This document shows positions 26,749 to 35,039 of a stretch of DNA of 64,000 nucleotides, piece by piece. The stretch is taken from positions 1 to 64,000 of the forward strand of contig PNJY01000004.1 of NCBI GenBank assembly GCA_013822125.1, written 5' to 3'. The notes under the pieces were generated by a model. The model made no database searches. It was not told where the DNA came from and was given only the letters and a program-made list of their open reading frames with translations. Made by a program: the position numbers and the translations under genes. This DNA comes from Erythrobacter sp. (GTDB lineage Bacteria; Pseudomonadota; Alphaproteobacteria; Sphingomonadales; Sphingomonadaceae). Every line of letters starts with the position of its first letter. Positions within the stretch are counted from its first letter, which is position 1.

Positions 26749-28158
26749 ATGAATCTGGCAGGCAAATTAGCGGTAGCGGCGGTTCTCGGCGCGGCTTGCA
26801 CCGGCGCGCAGCCGCTGGCGGCGAAGGACAATCCCGCCGCTGTTGCGCAAGTGCTCGAACTTTCGAAGCAGGCGATTGCGCTGCGCTCGGTTCGCGGCGA
26901 GGGCAATGAGACCCCGCAGGTCGCCGCGCTGTTCCGCAATGCGCTGCTGGCAGGCGGCTGGGCCGATAGCGACATCGAGATCGTCCCGGTTGGCGATACT
27001 GCCTATCTCATCGCCACCTGGGCCGGCAGCGATCCCTCGCTCGGCCCGATCGTCATTTCCGCGCACATGGATGTGGTCGAGGCCAAGCCCGAGGACTGGG
27101 AGCGTGATCCCTTCACCCCGGTGGTCGAGAACGGCTACCTCTATGGCCGCGGTGCGAGCGATACCAAGTTCGAAGCGGTGCAGGCGATGGTTTCGGTGAT
27201 CGAGCTGCGCAATCAGGGCTACAAGCCGAAACGCAGCATCGTCATCGCCTATTCGGGCGACGAGGAAACCACGATGATCACAGCGAAGATCATCGCCGAG
27301 CGGCTGCGTAATGCGAAGATCGTGCTCAATGTCGATGGCGCTTCGGGCACGCTCGACGAGCAAACCGGCAAGCCCGCCTATTGGAGCTGGCAGGGGGCGG
27401 AAAAGACCTATGGCGATTTCAAGCTGGAGGTGACCAACCCCGGCGGCCACAGTTCGACCCCACGCGACGAGAATGCCATCGCCCAACTGGGTGCAGCGCT
27501 GGCGCGGATCGGCGCCTATCGCTTTACGCCTGAACTCAACGACATCACCCGCGACTATTTCTCCAAGGCGGCCGATTTCGAGAGCGACCCGCTGCTCGCC
27601 GCGGCGATGCGCGCCTTTGCGAAAGATCCGGCGGACAAGGCAGCGATCGCGGTGCTGCGCGGCAATCCGGCGACGATCGGCAAGATCGGCACCACCTGCG
27701 TGCCGACCATGGTCGAAGGTGGCCATGCGCTCAACGCCTTGCCCCAGCGCGCAACCGGATATGTCAATTGCCGTATCTTCCCCGGCCACTCCAAGGCGGA
27801 GATCATCGCCGAACTTTCCGGCGTGGCGGACGAACCGGCGCTGACAATCGCGGAAATCAACCCCGAATATGTGGTGGAGGCAGATGCCTCTCCATACGAC
27901 CAGGCGTTCGTCGACGCGGCGACAAGGGCGGTGCGCGCTGCTTTCGGGGATGTCCCGGTGATCGCTTCGCAGGCTTCGGGCGCGTCGGATTCGATGTGGT
28001 ACCGCGCCCTCGGCGTGCCCAGCTACGGCGCGAGCGGCACCTTCACCAAGGATAGCGACGAATATTCGCACGGGCTGAACGAGCGCGTTCCGATCGGCAA
28101 TATCGCACGCAGCCTCAGCTATTATCGAACCCTCCTGACCGAGCTGGCCGCGAAGTGA
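26749..28158 (+). CDS. M20/M28-type metallopeptidase, exported
   Basis: A 469-aa zinc peptidase with a signal peptide (AGKLAVAAVLGAACTGAQPLAAK). The metal-site motifs are ISAHMDVVEA, GRGASDTKFE, YSGDEET and the late His in DEYSHGLNE. The dimerisation domain begins near FKLEVTNPGGHSSTP. The ATG at 26749 has GGGAGAGGAAG upstream. The GTG of the next amidohydrolase overlaps its stop, so the two act together, probably in the periplasm on peptides or acyl-amino acids. Confidence 0.91.
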   Translation: MNLAGKLAVAAVLGAACTGAQPLAAKDNPAAVAQVLELSKQAIALRSVRGEGNETPQVAALFRNALLAGGWADSDIEIVPVGDTAYLIATWAGSDPSLGPIVISAHMDVVEAKPEDWERDPFTPVVENGYLYGRGASDTKFEAVQAMVSVIELRNQGYKPKRSIVIAYSGDEETTMITAKIIAERLRNAKIVLNVDGASGTLDEQTGKPAYWSWQGAEKTYGDFKLEVTNPGGHSSTPRDENAIAQLGAALARIGAYRFTPELNDITRDYFSKAADFESDPLLAAAMRAFAKDPADKAAIAVLRGNPATIGKIGTTCVPTMVEGGHALNALPQRATGYVNCRIFPGHSKAEIIAELSGVADEPALTIAEINPEYVVEADASPYDQAFVDAATRAVRAAFGDVPVIASQASGASDSMWYRALGVPSYGASGTFTKDSDEYSHGLNERVPIGNIARSLSYYRTLLTELAAK

Positions 28159-29423
28159 GGGCGCTGGCGGTCGCCTGCGCGCTGCTGGCGGCAACGCCCG
28201 CCGCCGCCGGGCCGCTCTATATCGAGGCGGGGCAGCTGCTCGACGTCGAAACCGGCGCGCTGGCGAGTGGACTGTGCATACTGACCGAAGGCGAGCGGAT
28301 TGCCCGGATCGAGCCCTGCGGCACGGCGCCCGAGGGCGCCGAGCGCGTCGACTGGTCGGCCTTCACCGTCCTGCCCGGGCTGATCGACCTGCACACCCAT
28401 CTGGCCGATGCCGGGCAGGATGCGGATGTTGCACTGCCGCTCAAGACTTCGCCCGCCGCCACCGCGCTGATCGGTGCGCGCAATGCCCACGTCACGCTCG
28501 AGGCCGGCTTTACCACCGTGCGCGATGTCGGCACCTATCGCGGGCTCACCGATGTGGCGCTGCGCGATGCGATCAATGCCGGGCATGTGCCGGGGCCGCG
28601 CATGTTCGTCGCCGGGGCCTATCTGACGCATCCGGGCGGCGGGGGTGAACTCAACGGCGTGGTACCCAACGACCAATTGCCCGCCGACATGCGCCTTGGC
28701 GTGCTGGCCAGCGCCGACGGAGCGCGCGATCGGGCGGAATTCCTGTTCGCGGGCGGGGTCGATTTCCTCAAGCTGATGGCAACCGGCGCGGTGCTGGCTA
28801 TCGGCACCGAGCCGGGCGAGCCCGAACTGACCGAGGAAGAAATGCGCGCGGCGGTCGCGGTCGCCAGGACGCATGGTTCCTATGCCACCGCGCATGCACA
28901 TGGCGCCGAAGGGATCAAGAGCGCAATCCGCGCTGGCGTGCGCAGCATCGAGCACGCCAGCCTGATCGACGAGCAAGGCCTGCTGATGGCGCGCGCGGCG
29001 GGCGTGTGGCTGGTGATGGACGTGTTCAACGGCGATTACATCGATGAGGTCGGCACGGCGGAAGGCTGGCCCGAGGAGTATCTGCGCAAGAATCGCGAGA
29101 CGACGCAGGTGCAGCGCGACAATTTCCGCCGCGCGGTCGAATTGGGAGTTCCGCTGGCCTTTGGCAGCGACAGCGGGGTCTATCCGCACGGGATCAATGC
29201 CCGCCAGTTCGCCTATATGGTCGCAAACGGGATGACCCCGCTCCAGGCGATCCGCGCGGCAACGCTGGATGCGGCGACGGTGCTGGGGCGCGAGGATGAA
29301 TTGGGCAGCCTCAAGCCGGGCACGTTTGCAGATCTGATCGCCGTCGCGGGCAATCCGCTGAGCGACGTCAGCCACCTCGAAACCGTGGCGCATGTGATCA
29401 AGGGCGGTCAGAAGGTCAAATAG
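28155..29423 (+). CDS. Metal-dependent amidohydrolase, imidazolonepropionase/prolidase-like (COG1228)
   Basis: A 422-aa enzyme with a short signal peptide (ACALLAATPAAAG). The metal ligands are LIDLHTHLAD, the carboxylated-lysine segment VDFLKLMATG, ATAHAHG, SIEHASL and the catalytic Asp in AFGSDSGV. Members of this group cleave Xaa-Pro or Xaa-Arg dipeptides, among other substrates. It starts at a GTG that overlaps the M20 stop (GTGA). The position before putA is consistent with release of proline, but specificity cannot be read here. Confidence 0.9.
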   Translation: MRALAVACALLAATPAAAGPLYIEAGQLLDVETGALASGLCILTEGERIARIEPCGTAPEGAERVDWSAFTVLPGLIDLHTHLADAGQDADVALPLKTSPAATALIGARNAHVTLEAGFTTVRDVGTYRGLTDVALRDAINAGHVPGPRMFVAGAYLTHPGGGGELNGVVPNDQLPADMRLGVLASADGARDRAEFLFAGGVDFLKLMATGAVLAIGTEPGEPELTEEEMRAAVAVARTHGSYATAHAHGAEGIKSAIRAGVRSIEHASLIDEQGLLMARAAGVWLVMDVFNGDYIDEVGTAEGWPEEYLRKNRETTQVQRDNFRRAVELGVPLAFGSDSGVYPHGINARQFAYMVANGMTPLQAIRAATLDAATVLGREDELGSLKPGTFADLIAVAGNPLSDVSHLETVAHVIKGGQKVK

Positions 29424-29484
29424 GGCGAACAGGGACGATCTTTGCGCGTTCCATTTCATTTGAAATCATCTTAGGGCGATTTGC

Positions 29485-32400
29485 ATGTCGCCCGCGCAAG
29501 AGCCCGCCCGCTTTTCCCGTTTCGCCCCGCCGATCAGCCCGCCGACGCCGCTGAGAGAGGCGATAACGCAGGCCTGCCGCAGGCCGGAGCCCGCCTGCCT
29601 GCCGCCGCTGCTGGCCGAGGCACGCCTGCCCGATGGATTGCGCGCCAGCATCGCCGCCACCGCCGGCGCGCTCGTCGCAAGGCTGCGTGCCAAGGGGCAG
29701 AGTGGCGGGGTCGAGGGCCTGGTGGCGGAATACTCGCTCTCGAGCGAGGAGGGGGTGGCGCTGATGTGTCTCGCCGAAGCTCTGCTGCGCATCCCCGACA
29801 ATGCCACACGCGATGCGCTGATCCGTGACAAGATCGCGCGCGGCGACTGGCAATCGCACGTGGGCGATGGCCGCTCGATCTTCGTCAACGCCGCCACCTG
29901 GGGGCTGGTGGTATCGGGCAAGCTCGTGTCGCCGGTGAACGAGGGCGGGTTAACCGAAACGCTTGCTGGGCTGGTCAGGCGCTTTGGCGAACCGGTGATC
30001 CGCAGCGGCGTGAACATGGCAATGCGGATGATGGGTGAACAGTTCGTCACCGGCGAGACGATTGCCGAAGCGCTCAAGCGCGCGCGCGCGCAGGAGGCCA
30101 GAGGCTTCACCTACAGCTATGACATGTTGGGCGAAGCGGCGATGACCATGGCCGATGCCGAGCGATACTACCGCGATTACGACGCCGCGATCCACGCCAT
30201 CGGCAAGGTTGCGAGCGGCCGCGATGTCTATGCCGCGCCGGGCATATCGATCAAGCTTTCAGCGCTGCATCCGCGCTATGCCCGCGCGCAGTCCGCGCGC
30301 GTCACGGGCGAACTGCTGCCGCGCCTGCGCCAACTCGCGCTGCTCGCGCGCCATTACGGCATCGGCTTCAACATCGATGCCGAGGAGTCCGAAAGGCTCG
30401 AGATTTCGCTCGACCTGCTCGAGGCATTGGCGCTCGATCCGGTGCTGGAGGGCTGGCAGGGGCTGGGCTTCGTGGTGCAGGCCTATGGCAAGCGTTGCCC
30501 GTTCGTGATCGACTGGATTGCCGATCTGGCGCGGCGTTCGGGCCACCGCATCATGGTGCGGCTGGTCAAGGGCGCCTATTGGGACAGCGAGATCAAGCGT
30601 GCGCAAGTGGAAGGGCAGGAGGATTTCCCGGTCTTCACCCGCAAGGTCCACACCGATGTGTCCTATATCGCCTGCGCGAAGCGGCTGCTGGCCGCGCGCG
30701 AGCATCTTTTCCCGCAATTCGCCACGCACAATGCGCAGACGCTGGCGACGATCTACCACCTTGCGGGCGAGAGTTTCGCACCCGGCGATTACGAGTTCCA
30801 ATGCCTACACGGCATGGGTGAGGCGCTCTATGACGAGGTAGTCGGTCCGAGCAAGCTCGCCCGCCCTTGCCGCATCTATGCGCCCGTGGGCACGCATGAA
30901 ACGCTGCTCGCCTATCTGGTGCGCCGCCTGCTCGAAAACGGGGCCAATTCCTCCTTCGTCAACCGCATCTGGGACGAGGCGGTGACGGTGGAGGAGCTGG
31001 TCGCCGATCCGGTCACGCTGGCCGAGGCGACTTCGCCCGTGGGCGCGCCGCACCCGGTGATCGCCCTGCCGCGCGATCTCTATCCCGGGCGGCGCAATTC
31101 GCGCGGGCTCGATCTGGCGAGCGAGGCCGTGCTGGCCGATCTCTCGAAAGCGCTGACCCATAGCACTGGAACCGAGTGGCGCGCCGCGCCGCTGATCGCC
31201 GGCCTTGCCAAGCCGCGCCCCGCCGCGCCGGTTCTCAACCCCGCCGATCACCGCGATGTGGTGGGCGAGGTCGCATTCGCGCTGCCCGAAGATGCGCTGC
31301 TGGCGGCACGGGCTGCGCAGGCGGCGTTTGCATGCTGGGCGGCGACCCCGGTGGATGCGCGCGCCGCCTGCCTCGATCGCGCGGCCGACCTGCTCGAGGC
31401 GCGGATGGAAGCGCTGCTCGGCCTGATCGTGCGCGAGGCGGGCAAATCGCTCTCCAATGCCATTGGCGAGGTGCGCGAGGCAGTCGATTTCCTGCGCTAT
31501 TATGCGCGGGCCGCGCGCCAGACGCTGGGCGAGGACGCCCGCCCGATCGGGCCCGTCGCCTGCATCAGCCCGTGGAACTTCCCGCTCGCGATCTTCACCG
31601 GGCAGGTCGCCGCCGCGCTGGCCGCTGGCAATACGGTGCTGGCCAAGCCCGCCGAAGAGACCCCGCTGATCGCGGCGCATGCGGTCACCATCCTGCACGA
31701 GGCGGGTATCCCGCGCGACGTTCTGCAATTCGTGCCCGGCGATGGGGCGATCGGCGCGGCGCTGGTCGCCGCAGCCGAGGTTTGCGGAGTGATCTTCACC
31801 GGCTCGACCGAAGTGGCGCGGCTCATCAACGCGCAGCTTGCGGGGCGCGTGCTCGATGATGGTTCTCCGCTGCCGCTGATCGCCGAAACCGGCGGGCAGA
31901 ACGCGATGGTGGTCGATTCCTCGGCGCTGCCCGAACAGGTGGTGCGCGACGTCATCGCCTCTGCCTTCGACAGCGCAGGGCAGCGCTGTTCGGCGCTGCG
32001 CGTGCTGTGCGTGCAGGAGGATATCGCCGACAACCTGCTGGCTATGCTGCACGGAGCGCTGAGCGAGCTGCAGGTTGGCCAGCCCGATCGGCTCAGCACA
32101 GATGTCGGGCCGGTAATCAGTGCCGAGGCGCGCGCGGGCATTTGCGCGCATGTCGAGGCGATGCACACAGCGGGCTGCAAGGTCGAGCAGCTTGAGCTCG
32201 GCAGCGAGTGCGACAACGGCACCTTTGTTGCGCCGACGCTGATCGAAATCGACAACATTGGCCAGCTGCGGCGCGAGGTGTTCGGCCCAGTGCTGCATGT
32301 GCTGCGTTATCGGCGCGACGAACTGGGCGAAGTGATCGCCGCAATCAACGCGACGGGGTACGGGCTGACATTCGGGCTGCACAGCCGCATCGATGAGACC

Positions 32401-33015
32401 ATCACCGCGGTCACCAATGCCGCAGAGGCGGGCAATGTCTATGTCAACCGCAACCTGATCGGCGCTGTGGTGGGGGTTCAGCCGTTTGGAGGGCGCGGGC
32501 TATCGGGTACCGGGCCCAAGGCGGGCGGGCCGCTCTATTTGCGCAGGTTAGTGCGCTGCGCTGGAGAGCCTGAGCTGTGCATCGGTGCCTCCGAGGAGCT
32601 GCCCGGTCCGGTGGGGGAGCGCAACCTCTACGCACTACATCCGCGCGGGCGCGTCTTGCTAATCCCGGCAACTCCCGGCGGACTGACCGCGCAGCTGGCG
32701 GCGGTGGCGGATACGGGCAATACGCCGCTGCTGCTCGATACGCCGCAGGCGCGCGCGCTTGCCGGCGCTGTCCCGCAGGTCGAATGGTGCGCCAGCATCG
32801 AAGCGGGCCAGTTCACCCACGTACTGATCGAGCGCGACGGGCGCGATATCGTGCCGCTGCTCAAGGCTATTGCCGCGCGCGACGGACCGATTGCGACCGT
32901 GCAGCTGAGCGATGGGGAAGGCCGCTACCGGCTCGACTGGATGGTCGAGGAAGTCTCTATCTCGACCGACACCACCGCGGCGGGCGGCAATGCCACCCTG
33001 ATGGCACTGGTTTGA
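29485..33015 (+). CDS. putA: Bifunctional proline dehydrogenase / L-glutamate gamma-semialdehyde dehydrogenase PutA
   Basis: Converts proline to glutamate in two steps, linked to the quinone pool. The 1176-aa protein has an N-terminal arm, a FAD-binding PRODH barrel (TYSYDMLGEAA, ISIKLSALHPRY, VRLVKGAYWDSEI) and an aldehyde dehydrogenase domain with FTGSTEVARL, the Glu in AETGGQNA and the catalytic Cys about residue 835 in AGQRCSALR. A C-terminal domain of about 130 aa follows. There is no ribbon-helix-helix domain at the N-terminus, so it should not repress its own gene. A hairpin element and a palindrome follow its stop. Confidence 0.95.
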   Translation: MSPAQEPARFSRFAPPISPPTPLREAITQACRRPEPACLPPLLAEARLPDGLRASIAATAGALVARLRAKGQSGGVEGLVAEYSLSSEEGVALMCLAEALLRIPDNATRDALIRDKIARGDWQSHVGDGRSIFVNAATWGLVVSGKLVSPVNEGGLTETLAGLVRRFGEPVIRSGVNMAMRMMGEQFVTGETIAEALKRARAQEARGFTYSYDMLGEAAMTMADAERYYRDYDAAIHAIGKVASGRDVYAAPGISIKLSALHPRYARAQSARVTGELLPRLRQLALLARHYGIGFNIDAEESERLEISLDLLEALALDPVLEGWQGLGFVVQAYGKRCPFVIDWIADLARRSGHRIMVRLVKGAYWDSEIKRAQVEGQEDFPVFTRKVHTDVSYIACAKRLLAAREHLFPQFATHNAQTLATIYHLAGESFAPGDYEFQCLHGMGEALYDEVVGPSKLARPCRIYAPVGTHETLLAYLVRRLLENGANSSFVNRIWDEAVTVEELVADPVTLAEATSPVGAPHPVIALPRDLYPGRRNSRGLDLASEAVLADLSKALTHSTGTEWRAAPLIAGLAKPRPAAPVLNPADHRDVVGEVAFALPEDALLAARAAQAAFACWAATPVDARAACLDRAADLLEARMEALLGLIVREAGKSLSNAIGEVREAVDFLRYYARAARQTLGEDARPIGPVACISPWNFPLAIFTGQVAAALAAGNTVLAKPAEETPLIAAHAVTILHEAGIPRDVLQFVPGDGAIGAALVAAAEVCGVIFTGSTEVARLINAQLAGRVLDDGSPLPLIAETGGQNAMVVDSSALPEQVVRDVIASAFDSAGQRCSALRVLCVQEDIADNLLAMLHGALSELQVGQPDRLSTDVGPVISAEARAGICAHVEAMHTAGCKVEQLELGSECDNGTFVAPTLIEIDNIGQLRREVFGPVLHVLRYRRDELGEVIAAINATGYGLTFGLHSRIDETITAVTNAAEAGNVYVNRNLIGAVVGVQPFGGRGLSGTGPKAGGPLYLRRLVRCAGEPELCIGASEELPGPVGERNLYALHPRGRVLLIPATPGGLTAQLAAVADTGNTPLLLDTPQARALAGAVPQVEWCASIEAGQFTHVLIERDGRDIVPLLKAIAARDGPIATVQLSDGEGRYRLDWMVEEVSISTDTTAAGGNATLMALV

Positions 33016-33017
33016 TC

Positions 33018-33066
33018 GAGTGATTTCGAGTGAAACGGAACATTTCACGACTCGGGAATCACGATA
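33018..33066 (+). repeat. Intergenic hairpin repeat element, copy 1
   Basis: Starts 2 nt after the putA stop. The outer arms GTGATTTCGAG (33020) and CTCGGGAATCAC (ending 33062) pair with one small internal mismatch. An inner stem GTGAAA/TTTCAC has the loop CGGAACA. The tail is CGATAAAACAA. A homologous copy at 48950-49001 keeps the outer arms and tail but has a different complementary inner stem. The family is not one I can name. Confidence 0.65.
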
Positions 33067-33074
33067 AAACAAGA

Positions 33075-33104
33075 ACCTGGACCTGGACCTGGACCTGGAC
33101 CTGG
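33075..33104 (+). repeat. Hexanucleotide tandem repeat (ACCTGG)x5
   Basis: Five perfect contiguous copies of ACCTGG between putA and the convergent DUF1499 gene. The last copy runs into the left arm of the following palindrome. The repeat is intergenic; the short reading frame through it (TWTWTW) has no other gene-like feature. Confidence 0.9.
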
Positions 33105-33130
33105 ATTTTGATTCAATCAAAATCCAGGTC
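33098..33130. terminator. 33-nt perfect palindrome, likely bidirectional terminator
   Basis: Arms of 16 nt (GACCTGGATTTTGATT and its exact complement) around a single C. It ends 3 nt before the stop codon of the convergent DUF1499 gene and follows putA by 82 nt. The strong stem and convergent position suggest termination for both genes, although the run of T lies inside the arm rather than after it. Confidence 0.6.
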
Positions 33131-33133
33131 TAG

Positions 33134-33871
33134 TCAGTCGGCCTCAAGCCTGCCCAGAAACGCCCTGATCCGCGCGGCGTTGACGCCGAAATCGCTGATA
33201 CCGATGCGGCTGACCGATCGCATGTTGACCACGCTCCCCTCCCCATCGGGCGCGGGCGTGACTTCGATCACGACATCATCGTAAAAGCGGATGAACGAAA
33301 CGCTCGCTGTGGCTTCCAGCCTGCCTTCGTCGGACGAAAAAGCGGCAATTTCCCACCCTTCTTCCAGCGCGATTCCGCGGGCGCGCTCCATAACCTCGGG
33401 CACGCTCAGCGCCACATGCAATGGCCTGAGCTCGGCATAGGCCTGACGGTGCAGCGCGCGCCAATTGTCCAGCGTTTCCACCCCGGCAAGATTGTCCGCG
33501 CGCAGGGCAAGCGCGCGAAACTGCGGCGGATTGGCCGGATCGGTGGTCACGTCGTGGATCGCAGGCACATCGCCTGCCGACATCGGCCTGCTGCCCAGGA
33601 ACCCGACCAGCGGCAATGCCAGCACGACAGCAGCGAGCGCCTTGCGCCGACCGGGTGCGGTCCGCCGCAGGGCCAGAAGCAGGCTCGCCAGCCCCGCCAG
33701 CAGGGCGACCAACGACAGCGCGCCGCCGATCAGCATCGCCATGAAGCCGCTCAGCTTCGCGACTACGTCATAGCGCGCCAGCGCCACGCCAATTGCAGCC
33801 AGGGCAAGCCCCGCCAGCGCCAGCCACAGCGCCCATTTGCCCAGCCTTGCGGCCCATCTGTTATCCGCCAT
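33134..33871 (-). CDS. DUF1499 domain membrane protein
   Basis: A 245-aa protein with three N-terminal membrane helices (residues about 12-30, 40-65 and 75-95) and a C-terminal DUF1499 domain. The domain includes VTTDPANPPQF, EEGWEIAAF and the end RIGISDFGVNAARIRAFL. The function of DUF1499 is unknown. It stands alone, converging on putA, with its promoter in the 33872-34185 region shared with the divergent sigma-factor gene. Confidence 0.88.
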   Translation of the reverse strand: MADNRWAARLGKWALWLALAGLALAAIGVALARYDVVAKLSGFMAMLIGGALSLVALLAGLASLLLALRRTAPGRRKALAAVVLALPLVGFLGSRPMSAGDVPAIHDVTTDPANPPQFRALALRADNLAGVETLDNWRALHRQAYAELRPLHVALSVPEVMERARGIALEEGWEIAAFSSDEGRLEATASVSFIRFYDDVVIEVTPAPDGEGSVVNMRSVSRIGISDFGVNAARIRAFLGRLEAD

Positions 33872-34185
33872 CTTGCGCGCCTCCCGCCCTGGCGTCCCTC
33901 ATGACCCCGCACGGTGCCCCCGGTCAACCGCCAAGGCCGATTCCGCATCCGAATGTAAGGATTGTGCCGGTGCAGCGACTATTTGAGTGACTGTGGCATG
34001 ATATCGACCGGAACCGCTTCATGATTATTGCCGACGGCGGCCATTTGGCATGGCGGATCAACGACATCATGGGTAGTAGTCGTGAGGGGCACCCCGGCTG
34101 CTCTACCGGCAAGAGGAACTATCGCGCCAATGGACCCATCCAAGCAACCCCCGCCCCGCTCGCACCGCGGCGCGAAGGCCGCACG

Positions 34186-34794
34186 GTGACCGGCGCCGGG
34201 CCCCAAAGCCATGCCGGCACACTGGCCGACCCTCGCTTCCTCGCGGGGATTCGCGAGGAGATGCGCCGCTTCGCCATGCACCAGTTGCGCACCCGCGAAG
34301 AGGCAGAGGACGCCGTGCAGGAGGCGCTGGTCGGTGCGCTGAAGAATGCAGATAGCTTCGGTGGGCGTGCAGCCTTGCGCACCTGGATCTTTGCGATCCT
34401 GCGCAACAAACTGGCCGATATCCAGCGCCAGCGCCAACGCCAGCATGTGCCGACCGCGCCCGAAGCAATCGACGACACGCTCGACCAGGGCGACAACCCC
34501 GGCCTGTTCGACGGGAGGGGCCTGTGGCTCGAAACGCAGCGCCCCTCGCGCTGGGATCACCCCGAGAAGGACCTGCACGACCGCCAGTTCCTCGCGGTGT
34601 TCGATCACTGCCTCAATCGCCTGCCGCCGCAGCAAGGGCGGGTCTTCATGATGCGCGAAGTGCTTGAACTCGATACCGACGAAATCTGCGCCGAGCTGGG
34701 GCTCACGGCGGGCAACGTTCATGTCATCCTGCATCGCGCGCGGCTGGGCCTGCGGTCCTGCCTTGAACACAACTGGATCAACCAGGGAGCCTGA
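34186..34794 (+). CDS. ECF-type RNA polymerase sigma factor
   Basis: Region 2 is FLAGIREEMRRFAMHQLRTREEAEDAVQEAL with TWIFAILRNKLADI. Region 4 is CLNRLPPQQGRVFMMREVLELDTDEICAELGLTAGNVHVILHRARLGLRSCL. It resembles a distinct sigma-70 group usually paired with a small zinc-finger anti-sigma gene. The ORF is open from the ATG at 34021, but the first 55 codons look non-domain-like. The GTG at 34186, with AAGG upstream, gives a 202-aa protein of normal ECF length, so I use it with caution. The anti-sigma gene starts 2 nt after its stop. Confidence 0.88.
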   Translation: MTGAGPQSHAGTLADPRFLAGIREEMRRFAMHQLRTREEAEDAVQEALVGALKNADSFGGRAALRTWIFAILRNKLADIQRQRQRQHVPTAPEAIDDTLDQGDNPGLFDGRGLWLETQRPSRWDHPEKDLHDRQFLAVFDHCLNRLPPQQGRVFMMREVLELDTDEICAELGLTAGNVHVILHRARLGLRSCLEHNWINQGA

Positions 34795-34796
34795 CC

Positions 34797-35033
34797 ATGC
34801 TGACCGATTGCCATCAGGCGAGCGTTCTCATCTCGCAAGCGAGCGAACGCCGCCTGAGCCTGACCGAGCGTGCGCGGCTGCACCTCCATCTGGGCGTTTG
34901 CCGTGCCTGCCGCAATTTCGCGGCCGACTTGCCTGTCCTGGGAAAGGCGGCGCGCGCGCTGGCTGCGGGCCTGCCACAGTCTGGCGCCGAAGAAGGAGCC
35001 GGGGTAGAACCCCGGCCCGGAACGAAAGGGTAA
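34797..35033 (+). CDS. Zinc-finger anti-sigma factor (zf-HC2-like), 78 aa
   Basis: A short protein with the anti-sigma zinc motif H-x3-C-x2-C (HLHLGVCRACRNF), preceded by CHQASVLISQASERRLSLTERARLH. There is no membrane helix, so it would act in the cytoplasm, holding or releasing the ECF factor encoded just upstream. The zinc-thiolate site makes it a possible thiol or metal sensor. The next gene starts 7 nt downstream, so all three are one unit. Confidence 0.86.
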   Translation: MLTDCHQASVLISQASERRLSLTERARLHLHLGVCRACRNFAADLPVLGKAARALAAGLPQSGAEEGAGVEPRPGTKG

Positions 35034-35039
35034 GCTGAA

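Noticed and set aside
30805-32382. A 525-aa minus-strand frame opposite putA
   Set aside because: PutA motifs are continuous on the plus strand and this frame has none.
33075-33130. Possible CRISPR-like or phase-variation coding repeat
   Set aside because: The units are 6 nt, contiguous and without spacers, and they are intergenic, so neither a CRISPR array nor a coding switch fits.
33030-33284. An 84-aa frame coding for TWTWTW
   Set aside because: It arises only from the hexamer array and the palindrome, overlaps the DUF1499 gene end, and has no plausible start context.
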